Source: Mugil cephalus (lineage: Eukaryota > Chordata > Actinopteri > Mugiliformes > Mugilidae). From it: a DNA stretch of 64,000 nucleotides. The DNA lies in contig NC_061781.1 in assembly GCF_022458985.1 (NCBI RefSeq), positions 9,575,501 to 9,639,500 on the forward strand. The letters are read 5' to 3'. Under the pieces are notes generated by a model. The model searched no databases. It worked only from the letters and a program-made list of their open reading frames with translations, and was not told where the DNA came from. The position numbers and the translations under genes were made by a program. This document shows, piece by piece, positions 22,186 through 34,255 of this stretch. Numbering within the stretch: position 1 is the first letter of the stretch; every line of letters starts with the position of its first letter.

Positions 22186-22939
22186 TAATTAAATGTCCAA
22201 GGGAACACCTCGAGTCCACATTGCTGCACGCACCTGCAGAAAAAAATAAAAGGAAGTGAAAAGTAAATCAAACGACCTCTGTAAGTCCTGGAATTCACTG
22301 AGCCTCTGTTGCCCCATGATGTCATCAGGAACATGAACATCATGTAAGAAAAATGTTTTACAAACTTTATTGAGTCAGTCAAATTGATTGACTTTATGCC
22401 GTCTGGAAAATAGATGAAATGTAACAGGTCCATGGTCTCGTTTTACTAGTTTATGAGGTATATTTGACTAAATAAAATTTGATATGAATTATATGGGTAT
22501 ATTAGTTTCAGTATAGTTTTCCTCAATGGGTTTCCATGAAACACAGGCCTCACAATTTACGGGCATCAGACAGAAAGGTGTAACATAAAAGAATACAGAT
22601 AACAAATTCCAAACCAGCATGTCAGTGACTTGCGTCCCTCAAGTGTCCCACAATGTGCCACACATTAACATAGATATTTATACCTACATCTTCAGTTTTT
22701 ATTGTGCTGGTCAAAACTAAACGGAGATATCTGTAACTTTTAAATATTACTTTAAAAAGTGAGTATGTATTGCAAATGCAGACAAAATTACATTTTATTT
22801 ATCTATGCTGATAACTCTGTAAGATAATTTAGGTTTTAATTCATGTACAGTATGTCATCCAGTATTTGGTCATTCCATTATTTATTGAAAACACAGATTA
22901 TTTTGTCATTTTAAATAGTTTAAACACAGCCCAAATCGT
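22186..22939. other. Intergenic, 3' flank of OR-6
   Basis: No gene is recognised. The last 80 bases resemble DNA just downstream of the OR pseudogene at 6.4 kb ('attcacaggccat' against 'gttcacagatcat'). Confidence 0.45.
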
Positions 22940-23911
22940 TCACAGATCATTTGTAGGCTCTGGAAAAGTTCTGATTTTAGCTTTGGGTTTCAAGTGTAAA
23001 ATCCTCAAAACATGTCTTTTAATCTCTGGTAATTTGAGGCCATACACAAGAGGATTCATGACTGGAGGAACAACAACAAATTCTAGTGAGAGAATTACAG
23101 CCAGGAATGAATTTGTGTCTTTTATATCTTGTCGACTCAAGGCACTATCAATAGATGCTGTGATACAGTAAGTGACAAATGAAATAATATGTGGAAGACA
23201 ACTCTGAACTACTTTTCCTCTGACTGCTGATGACTTTTTCCAACAAGCCCACACGATTCTCATATAAGAGAACAAGATAAAACCAAGTAACGGAACAAAG
23301 GGGACACTCATCACTCTCAGTGTAGAAGCAATATTGTTGGCAGAAGTGGTAACACATGATAATTTCACAATATTCCAGGTGGCACAGTATACCCGCTCTA
23401 TATTATTACCACATAAAGGAAGTCTGACAACCATATAAACGGTTATTGTGAGGTTGCAGGTTGGGTAGACCCAAGCAAAAATTGCTAATCCATAGACGGT
23501 TTTCCTGGTCATCTTTCTGTGATAGTGTAAAGGATGACACACAGCGACATATCTATCATATGCCATAATGCTCAGAATGGTTATTTCACAACATGCATAT
23601 GTGTAAATAACATAGAGCTGAGTGAAACAAGCGGTATGTGTGATTAAATGAGTGTCAGACAGGAGGTCCATGAGGAATCTGGGAAAGAAACCAGAAGAGC
23701 CGTACAGAGAGTTCATACACAACAAAGCAATGAACATATACATGGGCTCATGAAGTGTCCTTTGTCTGAATATTACGAAAATCATGAGAAGATTAGCAGA
23801 GATGATAAAGCAGTAGAGCAGGAGGCAAAAACTAAAAGCTAGAAAGCGGTAGTGTCCGATGTTGCCGAACAGTGTGAGGTTAAAGTAAAAGGGAAAAGTG
23901 GTGTTTTCCAT
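22940..23911 (-). CDS. Olfactory receptor OR-6 (group I), intact
   Basis: From the Met that aligns with its paralogues (MENTTFPFYFNLT) the protein has 323 residues. Motifs: NTT and NLT glycosylation sites, LHEPMYMFIALLCMNSLYG, MAYDRYVAVCHPLHYH, SCLPHIISFV, PPVMNPLVYGLKLPEIKRH, and a tail of about 20 residues longer than in OR-1 (LKPKAKIRTFPEPTNDL). Two upstream in-frame Mets exist. One, at 23965, is exactly the first codon after a likely splice acceptor and would add MLSNQTTNISRQEQEFRE; the other (23992) lies in the putative intron. The 3' third is very close to OR-7. Confidence 0.94.
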   Translation of the reverse strand: MENTTFPFYFNLTLFGNIGHYRFLAFSFCLLLYCFIISANLLMIFVIFRQRTLHEPMYMFIALLCMNSLYGSSGFFPRFLMDLLSDTHLITHTACFTQLYVIYTYACCEITILSIMAYDRYVAVCHPLHYHRKMTRKTVYGLAIFAWVYPTCNLTITVYMVVRLPLCGNNIERVYCATWNIVKLSCVTTSANNIASTLRVMSVPFVPLLGFILFSYMRIVWACWKKSSAVRGKVVQSCLPHIISFVTYCITASIDSALSRQDIKDTNSFLAVILSLEFVVVPPVMNPLVYGLKLPEIKRHVLRILHLKPKAKIRTFPEPTNDL

Positions 23912-23965
23912 TTCCCTGAACTCCTGTTCCTGTCTTGAGATATTGGTGGTCTGGTTTGACAGCAT

Positions 23966-24085
23966 CTGTGCAAAAAATATGTTATGTGACAAAATGCAGA
24001 CCTACTTTTAAAAAACATTACATTGAAAGATAACTCTATAAAATATTATACCTAGTCATACCTGCAACAATGTGACTGTACTTAC
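23966..24085 (-). other. Probable 5'UTR intron of OR-6
   Basis: On the minus strand a donor GTAAGTACAGTCAC starts at 24085 and an acceptor TTTTTTGCACAG ends at 23966. The exon begins ATGCTGTCAAACCAG, as at OR-1. Here, unlike OR-1, that ATG stays open into the receptor frame. Confidence 0.65.
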
Positions 24086-25060
24086 CAGGGTTCACTCATG
24101 CTCAGGTTAGACTCCATAGGCTACATAGGAGGAGTTATGAGCTTTTTATGCTTTATGTATCTGACTCTGAACGTCATCATTTTTTTCTGTTTTGGATGAT
24201 TCCAGGATAGAAAATAACACAACCTCAAGACAACTGCATAAGCTTCAGTAGTGTAAATACTATTTGTATTATGTCTCGGGTGGAAATATACTACTGGATA
24301 AAAATATTCAATATCAGTTTGTTACTACTATTGTGAGACCGTCAGAGACATTAAAATTAGTTTCATTCATTACCTATTTCTCCTTCCCAATGGTCATTGG
24401 GTGGGATGCGAGGCTCTAGGGTTGCATGTCTATCATCAGGGCTAACACAAAGAGTCGAACCAGTCGCACTCACATGCAGGCCTACCGCCAAATCTCCAAA
24501 TGATCCACCAATCACTGGACCTAACTAGCATGTCTTCAGACTGTCAGAGGAAGCCAGGGTATGGACAGAAAGCCCATGCAGGCGCACGCAGAACATGCAA
24601 ACCAAAGGCCTGGATTGCTGCTCCTCCAGTGTCCAAAAGACTTTAATTTTGAAACTACTTGAGAGACTTACAGGAAGATGGCTGTCATTTTAGTCATAAG
24701 CTTCAAGGTGTTCTTTTCTGGTATCTGGATTGAGATTTCTCTCTACTTGTGACATAAAAATGAAGCAAGGTTGTATATTCATACTTATGAATGGAGTTTG
24801 GGTTGGTGATACATTTTCCACAAAAGCACTGACAAGAATATCACAACAGCCAAGTTGAGTTAGTTTTCTGTATTTGGTTTATTCACTCGTTCAGGTATTC
24901 ATTAAATCAGGGCATGGAACCCCTAAAATAACTTAACTCATCATCTGCAGTAAAACACTACTGCACCTTCTCACCAGCAACATAACTGAACTGTTCCCAC
25001 TCAGGGAAATGGCCTAGGGCCTTGAAAAAGGATTGTATTTACCAAGAGATAATGGTCTCA
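24086..25060. other. Intergenic with a common fish repeat
   Basis: No gene is recognised. Around 24385-24620 the stretch containing 'cagactgtcagaggaagcc' and 'gcacgcagaacatgcaaacc' resembles a very common fish dispersed repeat of uncertain class. Confidence 0.45.
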
Positions 25061-25064
25061 TATT

Positions 25065-25200
25065 TCTGTGAAGGTTCTCAGTCATCCAGGTCATGGTACT
25101 CCAAAAGGCGTTGAATAAAGGCAGGACTTGTAGAATTTCTTGAAGACGTTTCGCCACTCATCCGAGTAGCTTCTTTAGTTCTGGTAATGGTCTTCTCTTG
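25065..25200. repeat. Direct repeat, copy 1 of 2
   Basis: The stretch 'gaaggttctcagtcatccag' through 'tcatccgagtagcttctt' is repeated in the same orientation at 26103-26225, with a few differences and one small gap. It resembles a widespread fish repeat whose class I cannot fix. Confidence 0.75.
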
Positions 25201-26102
25201 CTGTAGTCATGAGTTTAAAAGTGGAAATTTTCAAATCGTCCTTTCCTTACACCTTTGCATTTGTTATGCTATGTTACCATTAACTAAAGTTTTTAACCAT
25301 AGTGGCTACTAGATGTCAGCAGTTGCTTAGCAGCAGGGTAATCAAAACTTACAGATGATCTTGCCAATTGAACAGCCAGCATAACTTCCTATGTTGTGAG
25401 CTCACCAGTTACATTTTAAATGATGTTGTCTCTCTGCACCTCCACTGGTCTAGCACTGGTAGACAGTGGTCTTATGACTACTATTTATTTGCATAATTAG
25501 CCTTGCATGCCGCCCTTGGTCTTTGTCAGTTTGTCATTGCATTCACATGTACAACTTAATTGAACTATGCTCAAAATTCAACTTTCTGAGTGTGAACTTT
25601 GTCCCAGTTTACATGCCACCGAGAATAACAAACAACTGAAGGGAACATGTCCTCCTCCTCCACACCAGGTGGCGATATATGTCTTGTCAGTGGGTTAATA
25701 CAACCCCCTTTCTGGTTGACCTATTACGTCATATCATAAAAAACTCATTAATTCATGCAGCAGACCGGCATTTCAAAAAACAGTCAAAAGTCCAATTAAG
25801 GCGTACACATGTTGGAGAAAATCGATTTCCAATGCATTAAGGAGAACTCCGATTTTAGGTGTTACATGCAAGTCAGTTGTCCAGTTAAAGTCGGATTAAG
25901 GCAATAATTTTTTTTTTTTTTTCATGTGAATGTAAACGTACTGTAAGTTTTCATTTCTTTGTTTTGCCATCTTGATTTTTGAAATTTGGACCCAGTTTTT
26001 CTTTATTGAAATTTGCTTTTTGTTCTGCGTATTATGACTAATAGAGAGAGCGTAAGACTGAGGCTAAATTCTGTCTTGAGTGCAGCCAAAGGAGATGTCT
26101 GT
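25201..26102. other. DNA between the two direct repeats
   Basis: No protein is recognised. Within it, 25549-25943 has weakly inverted ends ('cattcacatg' near the left, its reverse complement before 'aatgtaaacgtac' at the right) and may be a MITE. This is uncertain. Confidence 0.35.
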
Positions 26103-26225
26103 GAAGGTTCTCAGTCATCCAGGTCATGGTAATCCAAAAAGCGTTGAATAAGGTCAGCTGGACTTGTAGAATTTCTTGAAGACGTTTCGCCACTCATCCG
26201 AGTAGCTTCTTCAGTTCTGATAAAC
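26103..26225. repeat. Direct repeat, copy 2 of 2
   Basis: Partner of 25065-25200, reading 'tgaaggttctcagtcatcca' to 'cttcagttctgataaac'. Confidence 0.75.
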
Positions 26226-27429
26226 TAGTGGGAAATTGAGGTTTAAATAGGAAAAACTCTGTGGGTAACACCCACCAGAAACTTACTTGACCAGAAACTG
26301 GGGTCACTAAAGGAGAGCCAAAGGAGAGCACCTCTAGTGTGTGGCTCCAAAAACTGCAGCTGCATTGTTCCAATAATTTGTGACACATGCAGTAGAATTA
26401 GCACAATGTTTCAAACCAGCATGCAATGTTTTAATTTTAATATGTGTAACGGAGTTAAGAAGTAGTGTGATTCCACTACATATGCACCATGTAAAGTCAA
26501 TGCTCCACTGCCTCACACAGAATGTTTTTGTGTTTAGGGCCTCAGCTTTCAAGTATTAACATTTTGTCTTGTGCTTGCTTGTTGGAACCTTGCCGATGCT
26601 TTTGGTAAAATGGTCAATGGTCTTGCTTTTATATAGTGCTTTTCTACCTATTGGTACTCAAAGCACTTTTTACAGTTACAGTCTCACAAGTCGACTTCAT
26701 CTCAGGTACATTAACAGGAACAAAGATTGAATTGGACGAATCTCAAATGTATCCCGAATCCTGTTTCGTTTTTTTTTCCTTTATTAGCTTTGCCAACCTC
26801 ATCCGTCAGTCACTTTACATTTCATGTTCTTTATCTGATTCACATATAACACAACCACGGTGTACGTTATAAGTGTAAATGAGTCACATCATCTTAATCT
26901 ATCTGCGGTTCTGTTCTGTGTACAAAATGATCTCTTCAAACAAAGCCATACATGCATTATGTTTCTAAATAAATAGTATCTACTTCTACTAAATTAGACA
27001 AAATGTATTGTAGATATTTAGATATTTCTTACAAAGCAAAGTGAACATTTTTGTATTAAGTCAGTACTGCATTTATTGATCAAAAACCCAAAAGCATAGG
27101 TCAGAACCTGAAAGGACACAACAATATGACATAATGATTAGTTAAAAGCTCTTTACACACTGTTGAGCTACGTTTTTACACAATCAAATTTCAGCTGGTT
27201 TGTATGTTTAAAGCCAATTAATCTATTTTGTAGATGGACTGGTAAACTGCTATTAGATACAATATTTGTATGTAACAATGGTAATAATAAATTACAATTC
27301 ACATCAATCTCAACTGAAAACAAAATGTGGTCCGTCAGCATCCAGGAACTGCCACATAATATTTAGCATGTCATGAAGTCTGTTGTCATCATACTGTACT
27401 AAAATTAATTTGTGGACTGTGATGAAATT
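26226..27429. other. Intergenic, 3' flank of OR-7
   Basis: No gene is recognised. The stretch 26618-26700 ('cttttatatagtgcttttct' and 'ctcaaagcactttttacag') looks like the 3' end of a common fish interspersed repeat. Confidence 0.45.
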
Positions 27430-28377
27430 TTAACAGGAACTGATTTTAGTTTTGGGTTTCAAGGATAACATCCTCAAAACATGTCTTTTAATCTCTGGTA
27501 ATTTGAGGCCATACACAAGAGGGTTCACAACTGGAGGAACAACAACAAATTCTAGTGACAGAATTACAGCCAAGAAAGGATTCATGTCTTTTAGATTTTG
27601 TCGATTCAGGACAATATCACTAAAAGACGTGATGGAATAAGTGACAAATGAAATAATATGTGGAAGACAACTCTGAACTACTTTTCCTCTGACTGCTGAT
27701 GAGTTTTGCCAACAAGCAAATACAATTCTCAGATAAGTGTACAAAATAAAACCAAAGGGAATAAAGGCTGCTATTATGGCTCCCATCATAGCAGCAATAT
27801 TGTTAACAGAATTGGTAACACATGATAATTTTACAACATCCCAGCTAGCGCAGTAGATCCTCTCTATTTTGTTACCACATAAAGGAAGTCTGACAACCAT
27901 ATTGATGGCAATTGTAAGATTGCAGGTTGGCAAGAACCAAGCAAAAAATATCAATATGTAAACCGTTTTAGTGGTCATCTTGCTGTGATAGTTTAAAGGA
28001 TGACACACAGCAACATATCTATCATATGCCATAACGCTCAGAATGGTTATCTCATATAAGCCATATGTGTACAAAACAAAAATCTGAGTGAAACAAGCAG
28101 GACGTGAGATCAAATGAGTATCAAACTGGAGGTCCATGAGGAACCTGGGGAAGAAACCAGTAGAGCCGTACAGCAAGTTAATAGACATAAATGCAATAAA
28201 AATATACATGGGCTGATGTAGTGTGCTCTCTCGCAATATTACCACTAATATCACAAGATTTGCAAACACGATAAAGCTGTATAGCAGAAGGCAAAAGACA
28301 AATCCTAGATAGCGGTAGCGGTCTATTTTCGCGAACATGACGAGGTTGAAGTAAACAGAGACTGTGCTGTTTTCCAT
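27430..28377 (-). CDS. Olfactory receptor OR-7 (group I), intact
   Basis: A 315-residue receptor from MENSTVSVYF, with NST, LHQPMYIFIA (Gln where the paralogues have Glu), MAYDRYVAVCHPLNYH, SCLPHIISFV, PPVVNPLVYGLKLPEIKRH and the long tail LKPKTKISSC. An extra in-frame Met seven codons upstream (28398) sits ahead of a possible acceptor 'ggatttacag', so the inner Met was chosen. The last third is nearly identical to OR-6 while the first half is more diverged, which suggests a shared conversion tract or a chimeric origin. Confidence 0.95.
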   Translation of the reverse strand: MENSTVSVYFNLVMFAKIDRYRYLGFVFCLLLYSFIVFANLVILVVILRESTLHQPMYIFIAFMSINLLYGSTGFFPRFLMDLQFDTHLISRPACFTQIFVLYTYGLYEITILSVMAYDRYVAVCHPLNYHSKMTTKTVYILIFFAWFLPTCNLTIAINMVVRLPLCGNKIERIYCASWDVVKLSCVTNSVNNIAAMMGAIIAAFIPFGFILYTYLRIVFACWQNSSAVRGKVVQSCLPHIISFVTYSITSFSDIVLNRQNLKDMNPFLAVILSLEFVVVPPVVNPLVYGLKLPEIKRHVLRMLSLKPKTKISSC

Positions 28378-28398
28378 TCTGTAAATCCAACAGCACAA

Positions 28399-29365
28399 CT
28401 AACCCGCAGCTGTGGTTTCTGGTAGCAGTCTTTTATCTAGGCCAGGATGGTAAACATCTCCATGTTATTTCACCTCCAGAGAGTTTGAAAACGTCCCAGC
28501 GCTGCATGCTCCTGTCCAGACTGAAATATCTCAGCAATTTATTACATGTGTTTCCATGAACTTTTAAGATGTGATGTAATGATTTTTATCTTTGGCACAG
28601 TCAAATACATTAGTAGATATCACCCAGGCCAACAGAATCTACATTATGATGTACAGAAGGGTGTATTAATAAGGTGTTGGGCTAGCTGGCACATGCTGCC
28701 AGGACTTATGTTAGTTACGTGGTGTAACCCCAGATTGTATGAGTAAAGCTGTATGTCACAATTGTATTCATCTTATGGTGCCCAGCAGGGGACCACCTTG
28801 GGTATACCTCCACATTATATAACAACTGCATGACCTGAGATCTGTTCCCACTGAGCCAACCATTTTCTTCAGCTAACATCAGTGGAGCCGGTGGGGCCTG
28901 CAGCTACTCGTAGAATCTGGTGGCACATAACCAATGCTTTCATTGTTGTGATAAAGGAATTGTTGGTTGGTATTAAAACCCTATTGAGATACCGAAGGCC
29001 TACAGGTAAATGACATACTCAAACACATAAGTACAAAACTCACTAAGGCAGCGATACTGGTTGTGGGCAATTAGCAAGGACTCATGGCACGATGTAATGG
29101 GCCTGATCACTAATCCATCCTAGGATAACAGCAACATGAACAACTTTAAACTGAACAAGTCAGGGAGACACTTCATGGAGATAGAAACCGGTGAAAGGCC
29201 CTGGAAAGGCCCAGAATGCTCCTAAACAAATGTCTGGTACCACCGTCGGTCTCCTCAAACTTCAATCTACAATTACATGATGGCATCACACAGTTGGTAA
29301 GACAGACACTGTTCTGACAAGGACAGGCTGAATGTCCTCTGTGTTGGATGAATAGCTGTTGAGAC
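28399..29365. other. Intergenic upstream of OR-7
   Basis: No gene is recognised. The phrase 'gtggcacataaccaatg' near 28920 recurs as 'gtggcacgtaaccaatg' near 29513, which hints at decayed repeat DNA on both sides of the microsatellite. Confidence 0.4.
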
Positions 29366-29366
29366 A

Positions 29367-29417
<51 letters not shown>

Positions 29418-29460
29418 TATTATTATTATTGTTATTATTGTTATTATTATTATTATTATA
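29366..29460. repeat. (AAT)n-(ATT)n microsatellite
   Basis: About 50 bp of AAT repeats switch directly to about 45 bp of ATT repeats with two GTT interruptions. The two halves are self-complementary and could fold into a hairpin. Confidence 0.95.
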
Positions 29461-29464
29461 TAGT

Positions 29465-32370
29465 AATTTGGTCTAAAATATAACATGTACACCGATAAGG
29501 CATGACATACGTGGTGGCACGTAACCAATGACCACTGACAGGAGAGGTGAATAACATAGATCATTGTTGCTGGGACACTTTTGGAACTGGCATTGGTGTG
29601 GATGTTACTTAGACGTGAACCACCAACCTAGAACAGACCAGACACTCTCTGATGGCAGCAGCCATCCCCAGAAGGATGCAGCCTGACTGAGCCACACACA
29701 CAAACAGTTTAGGAACAATTCAAAAGAATCTGTGGGACGATCCACAGAGGCCCCTTCAACAGCTGAACTTACCCAACTGTATAAACTAAACTATTGATCT
29801 GGGCCATTTGTGGTTTCAGTTTCAGTAAATATGTTTACTGAAGGAACACTGGCTAAAGTCTGTTGTGGCCTTGTGCCCGGTTGTACTCCCCAGAGTGGTG
29901 TTGCTGTATTAATTGCTCTCAATGGGGAATGAATGTTAATGGCCTGTTGACCAATTGTTCCACAATTACTGCATGTAGCTCTTTAAAAACAACAACAGTA
30001 TCCCCTCTGAGGTGCTCATTATTACGTTTAAGATCACGGGCAACTTTTGATGTCAACAGGTAAAGTCAAGGTTAAATGGAAATATCAGACTGAGACAATA
30101 TTATGATCTCCTTTATTATTATTTCTGATCTTTAACATTGTCCTTTGGCTAATTATACAAAGTGCCAAAGCTTTTGCATCCCATGAGATTAGCATACATT
30201 GACCGCTTGATAATAATTAGCTGGCTGTATATATAGCAGCCCTGTTCCCTGAGTCCTGCTGTCCCGCTGAGACACACCAGGGGGGGTCACGGTAAACATG
30301 TGAAGGTTGATCTTGAGATTTGTAGTTACATCACTCATATTTCATCATTGTAACTGTGAATTGCTGTACATCAGTCCTTCTGACGCCCTCACAAATCCAT
30401 ATGTTCACTGTGCACTTTAATTCCACACAAAGGTATGAACTAAAAGATCACAGAATAAGGGCCAAATGTGTCTCTCCTTCGATTTCTCATCTTTTCGTTT
30501 TTGGACCTTGTAGTTGCTTCCTGGTTTTAGGAAACAACTCTTTTGACCTACAGTTCAGAAGTGAAGCTGGAGTCAGATGGTTTATGGGAGAGGGTGTGGC
30601 ACTGGAAAAGTCTAGATGTATCTGTATTGTTGTTATTTAACTGCAAGCAAGTTTAATTACTTTAAACAACTTGGTCCAATGGGGTTTGGTATTATTTGAC
30701 CAAATGAATGTATGGAAAGCAGTGGTGGGCTGTGCAATTTCCGCCTAGGAATTCAGTGATTTAAAACACCTCTTAATACAATCGTTATGACTGCTACTGA
30801 CCCACTGGGTTAGAAGCCATCTACATCATACGCAATGAAACAGGACGTTGCATCGTAGACTGGTATCTCATATATAGATATAGATGCCTAAACTTAAGAA
30901 ACAATTTCTGGTAATGTCCCAGATGTTGAGAGGACATGGTGTATATGTTATCGCGCCTTGTATCGTTAACCTAATAGCATAATTGTCATTTTTTGACTTG
31001 CTGTTCCAATATCAATGAAAATACCAGCATGCTTGTGTTTTTTCTTGTTACCCAAAAATGTTCAAATATGACTGAGACAATTATGCTATTACGGTAACAA
31101 TATCCAACTTTATATTACTGGTTCGCCCCCCCAAAACAAACTACATGGCATGTGTTTGTTTACTGGGATACAACTTCAGTTGAACCAGCAGTCAGGATCC
31201 ATGTTTTCCAGTTTTTCCTGCCACTGGTAATCTACCACACTACAACTCATACACATGTTAGCCAGGTAGCATGCTACTGGTCGATTGGTGGGTGAACACA
31301 CAGTTACAGTATATGTAACATCCCAGTAAGTTTCCTGTGGTATTGTTTTCCCCATAAAGTTCCAGAAACGCACACAACACGACTGTAATAAAAAGTTAAC
31401 TCAAAGAATGACAGCCTGTAGATTATGAGTTTGTATCTAATTATGTTCTTTTCCTACCTCAGCACTTCCTGGTTCTAGGCAGCGACAAAAGATCTGAGCA
31501 CAGTTTCAAGCTGCCCTTTCTCGTGCCTGAGTATGAACTAGTGAATTAGCTCAGTCCATCTTACAGCGCCATACTAATTGATGGGAGTGTTACATGGGCC
31601 ATTATGTGAACGCTTTGACTCATTTAATGTGTGGTGAATGAATGTAAGTAGATTTAAAATGGTTTCTGATGTGAAAGATCTGTGTGGTTGTATTGATGAT
31701 GTACTTGATTTCAATTAAATATGGTACAGTCCAGTGGGAGGGGCCTAGCCTTTAAATAAAGGGAATCAAGGCTGTCTAGACAGTCAGAGAAAGGCTGTGG
31801 TCCTGTTAAGACCTAGTGGTGGTATCGGACTGAGTTTTGTTTGAATCTTTTGCATTATTTGTGTTCCATTATGATTTTTTTTTCTTTCATCAAATAAACT
31901 CTGTCTTGCTACCTTTTCTAGGTGTTGGAGGCTAAATAACTAATGATGGAGAAACCAAAGCTTTCTGATCCACTAAATCAATCTGAAGCAACTGTGTTGA
32001 AATGGTTCAGTGTTTTGAATCATTTGATAGAATTAAATGTGGCGACATCTGCTGGATGAACATAGCATTCACATGCAATGGCAAAGGGTTGTGAAACAGT
32101 GCACCACTGTTATGTACAGTATGTGCATCTTAAAATGCTTGATTTATATTCTTTTAAGAAAATAATAACATGCTTGTGTGGTATGCTTTTGGGTGAAAGA
32201 AATATAAAAAAATATATTTACAAAATAAAAAAAGTGAAATGGTTGTGCAACTAAGAACTGTGGTGACAATGGGTGCATAAAAGTGCTTGTGAAATTGGGA
32301 AGGGGATTTGGGTGGTTCATATATTTTTATTTAAAAACAAGTTAATTGATCAGCTGACTCAGTCTTCAGT
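29465..32370. other. Long intergenic stretch, nothing recognised
   Basis: There is no convincing coding sequence. Around 31725-31920 there is 'ggaggggcctagcctttaaa' and an AATAAA in 'caaataaactctgtc', but nothing that defines a gene. Some of it is probably old repeat DNA. Confidence 0.4.
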
Positions 32371-32373
32371 CTG

Positions 32374-33640
32374 TTCCTCCTAGGTTATCACCTCTCCAGC
32401 TTTGGAAAAGACCCTTTCACATGGCACAGAAGTTGCAGTGGCAGTGTGTACAGGTTTGAATAAATAGCCGGTATTTTAAAGGGTCTTCTCCTCTGGAGAG
32501 GTAGGGCTCAGACAAATAATGCCCAACCTCTGTCGCTTCAGCTGTAGCAGAGTTGCACCTGCAAGAAATCAAAACAGAAGAAGTTGAAATCCATTTTAGG
32601 TGTTTTTTGTTTGTTTGTTTTTTTTTTTTTTTGTCTCAAAGGGGATTTTTATACACACTAATACAACCAACCAACTAACCAGTCCAGAAGATCTCAGAGG
32701 TTGTCAGGGTCAGCCTCTCATGTTGACGGACCAGGGACTTCCTCCATTGTAGACTGGAAAAAAAGAGAAATAGATATACAGTTCTTTAAAAGACCCTATA
32801 TACATGCAATAAAATAACTCCCCTGTAATGGACTCCCCTGTAATTTTATCTTGTATCACGCGAATGATGGGTATGATTTTGGATGCCGACACCTTCTTCT
32901 CTACTGAAAGCTCAGTTGTAGCCAGAGACAGTGGGCCACGAACCTCAAGGCATTCAGTCACAGCCTCGTAGTCCACACACCTTAGTGGTACCACATCTGT
33001 TGTTAGTGATGCAAGTGCTGCTCCCACTGGCTCACGCTGCTTATGCAGACGTAACCTGAGAAAAGTGGAATTCCATCAGGTTTCGACCTCTTGGATGAGC
33101 TTATGAGCCTTTTTTTTCCCTAGTTGTTCCTGAAGCTCTGTTAGTTTCTCCTTGGCCCTTGTGGTAGTTTTAAAGAAAGAAACAACTTTTCTGGCTCTGA
33201 TGCGGTTCTCTGCAAGTTCTGGTCTTGCCTTCATTGCCTTTTTTTGCCACTAAATTAAAACTATGGGCAAAATAAGGTATGTCGCGCATACTCAGAAGCC
33301 TAACACAAGCCACCACATTTGCAGCATTGTCTGTGACAAGGCAGTGGATTTGTTTTTTAAGGCCCCATTGGCAGGTTCCTTGGCATTCTTTAGATTTTCA
33401 GCTGTGTGGGACTTTAACAGAACAGACGACAGATTCAGTTCCTCATCTAAGTAATGACAGGTGACATCTAAATTTACCTTTGGCCTTCAGTGACTGTCTT
33501 GTGGGTAGCACATATGTTGGGTCAAGCTCGTTCACAAAGGCTTTAAAGTCTTTATCCTCAACGATAGAAAATGTCTGGCAGTACTGCACAAGCACGTGTA
33601 CCAAGGCCTCATCCAGTTCATCTTATCGTCCTTCAAACTA
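32374..33640 (-). mobile_element. Decayed hAT transposase (ZBED1-like)
   Basis: In broken minus-strand frames one reads, from N to C: QTFSIVEDKDFKAFVNELDP; then TDNAAN and MRDIPYFAHSFNLV; then GAALASLTTDVVPLRCVDYE with TELSVEKKVSASKIIPII; and finally SVPCERVFSKAGEVI. These are the ordered landmarks of ZBED-type hAT transposases, including the C-terminal dimerisation motif. There are stops and frame shifts, and no terminal repeats were identified, so it is an old, dead copy. Confidence 0.8.
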
Positions 33641-34101
33641 GAAAATGTAGTTATTCACATAAAACTTTTTTAAAATGTGTTCTGTTTTGTATATTTTACA
33701 TTGTAACACATCCTTCTTGCCACAGGCTTACCTTAGCTACTCCAGGAGCAGCTGTGTTGGGTGTCGAGGTGCCTAGAGCACAAGTGCCTCAGCACTGAAG
33801 ACGTGTTATTATTAAAGGCCAGCTCTTGAGCACAGATCAATCACTTGACCTTTTTAATAATAAGGTAATAAGGTCAAAGAGCTCCCACACATAAGATCTA
33901 GCTCTTCTTGGTGGCCTTGCCTCCGTTTTCCTCATCTCTCCTTTCCTCACTCTCAGACACTCAGATTATCACACAAACACTTAATGCTCTCACACTCGCT
34001 GTACACTCACAGTCTCACTAAGTAACTAACTGCGGGTATGTAAATCAACATATGTATAATGTGTGAATGTCTATGTCCCAATACTAATCTTACCTAAAAC
34101 C

Positions 34102-34255
34102 CAGTGTTTCTCAATTCCGGCCCTCGGGACCCACTGCCCTGCATGTTTTTGATGTTTCCCTCTTCCACCACACCTGATTCACATGATCAGCTCGTCTTCA
34201 AGCTCTGCAGTGGCCTGATAAGAAGCCATTCATTTAAATCAGGTGCGTCGTAAAG
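34102..34255. mobile_element. hAT-type MITE, partial
   Basis: It begins 'cagtgtttctcaattccgg' and contains a 'ccaccacacctgattcacat' stretch, with an inverted partner near 'atttaaatcaggtgcg'. This is the familiar fish/vertebrate hAT MITE layout, here lacking the far end. Confidence 0.6.
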
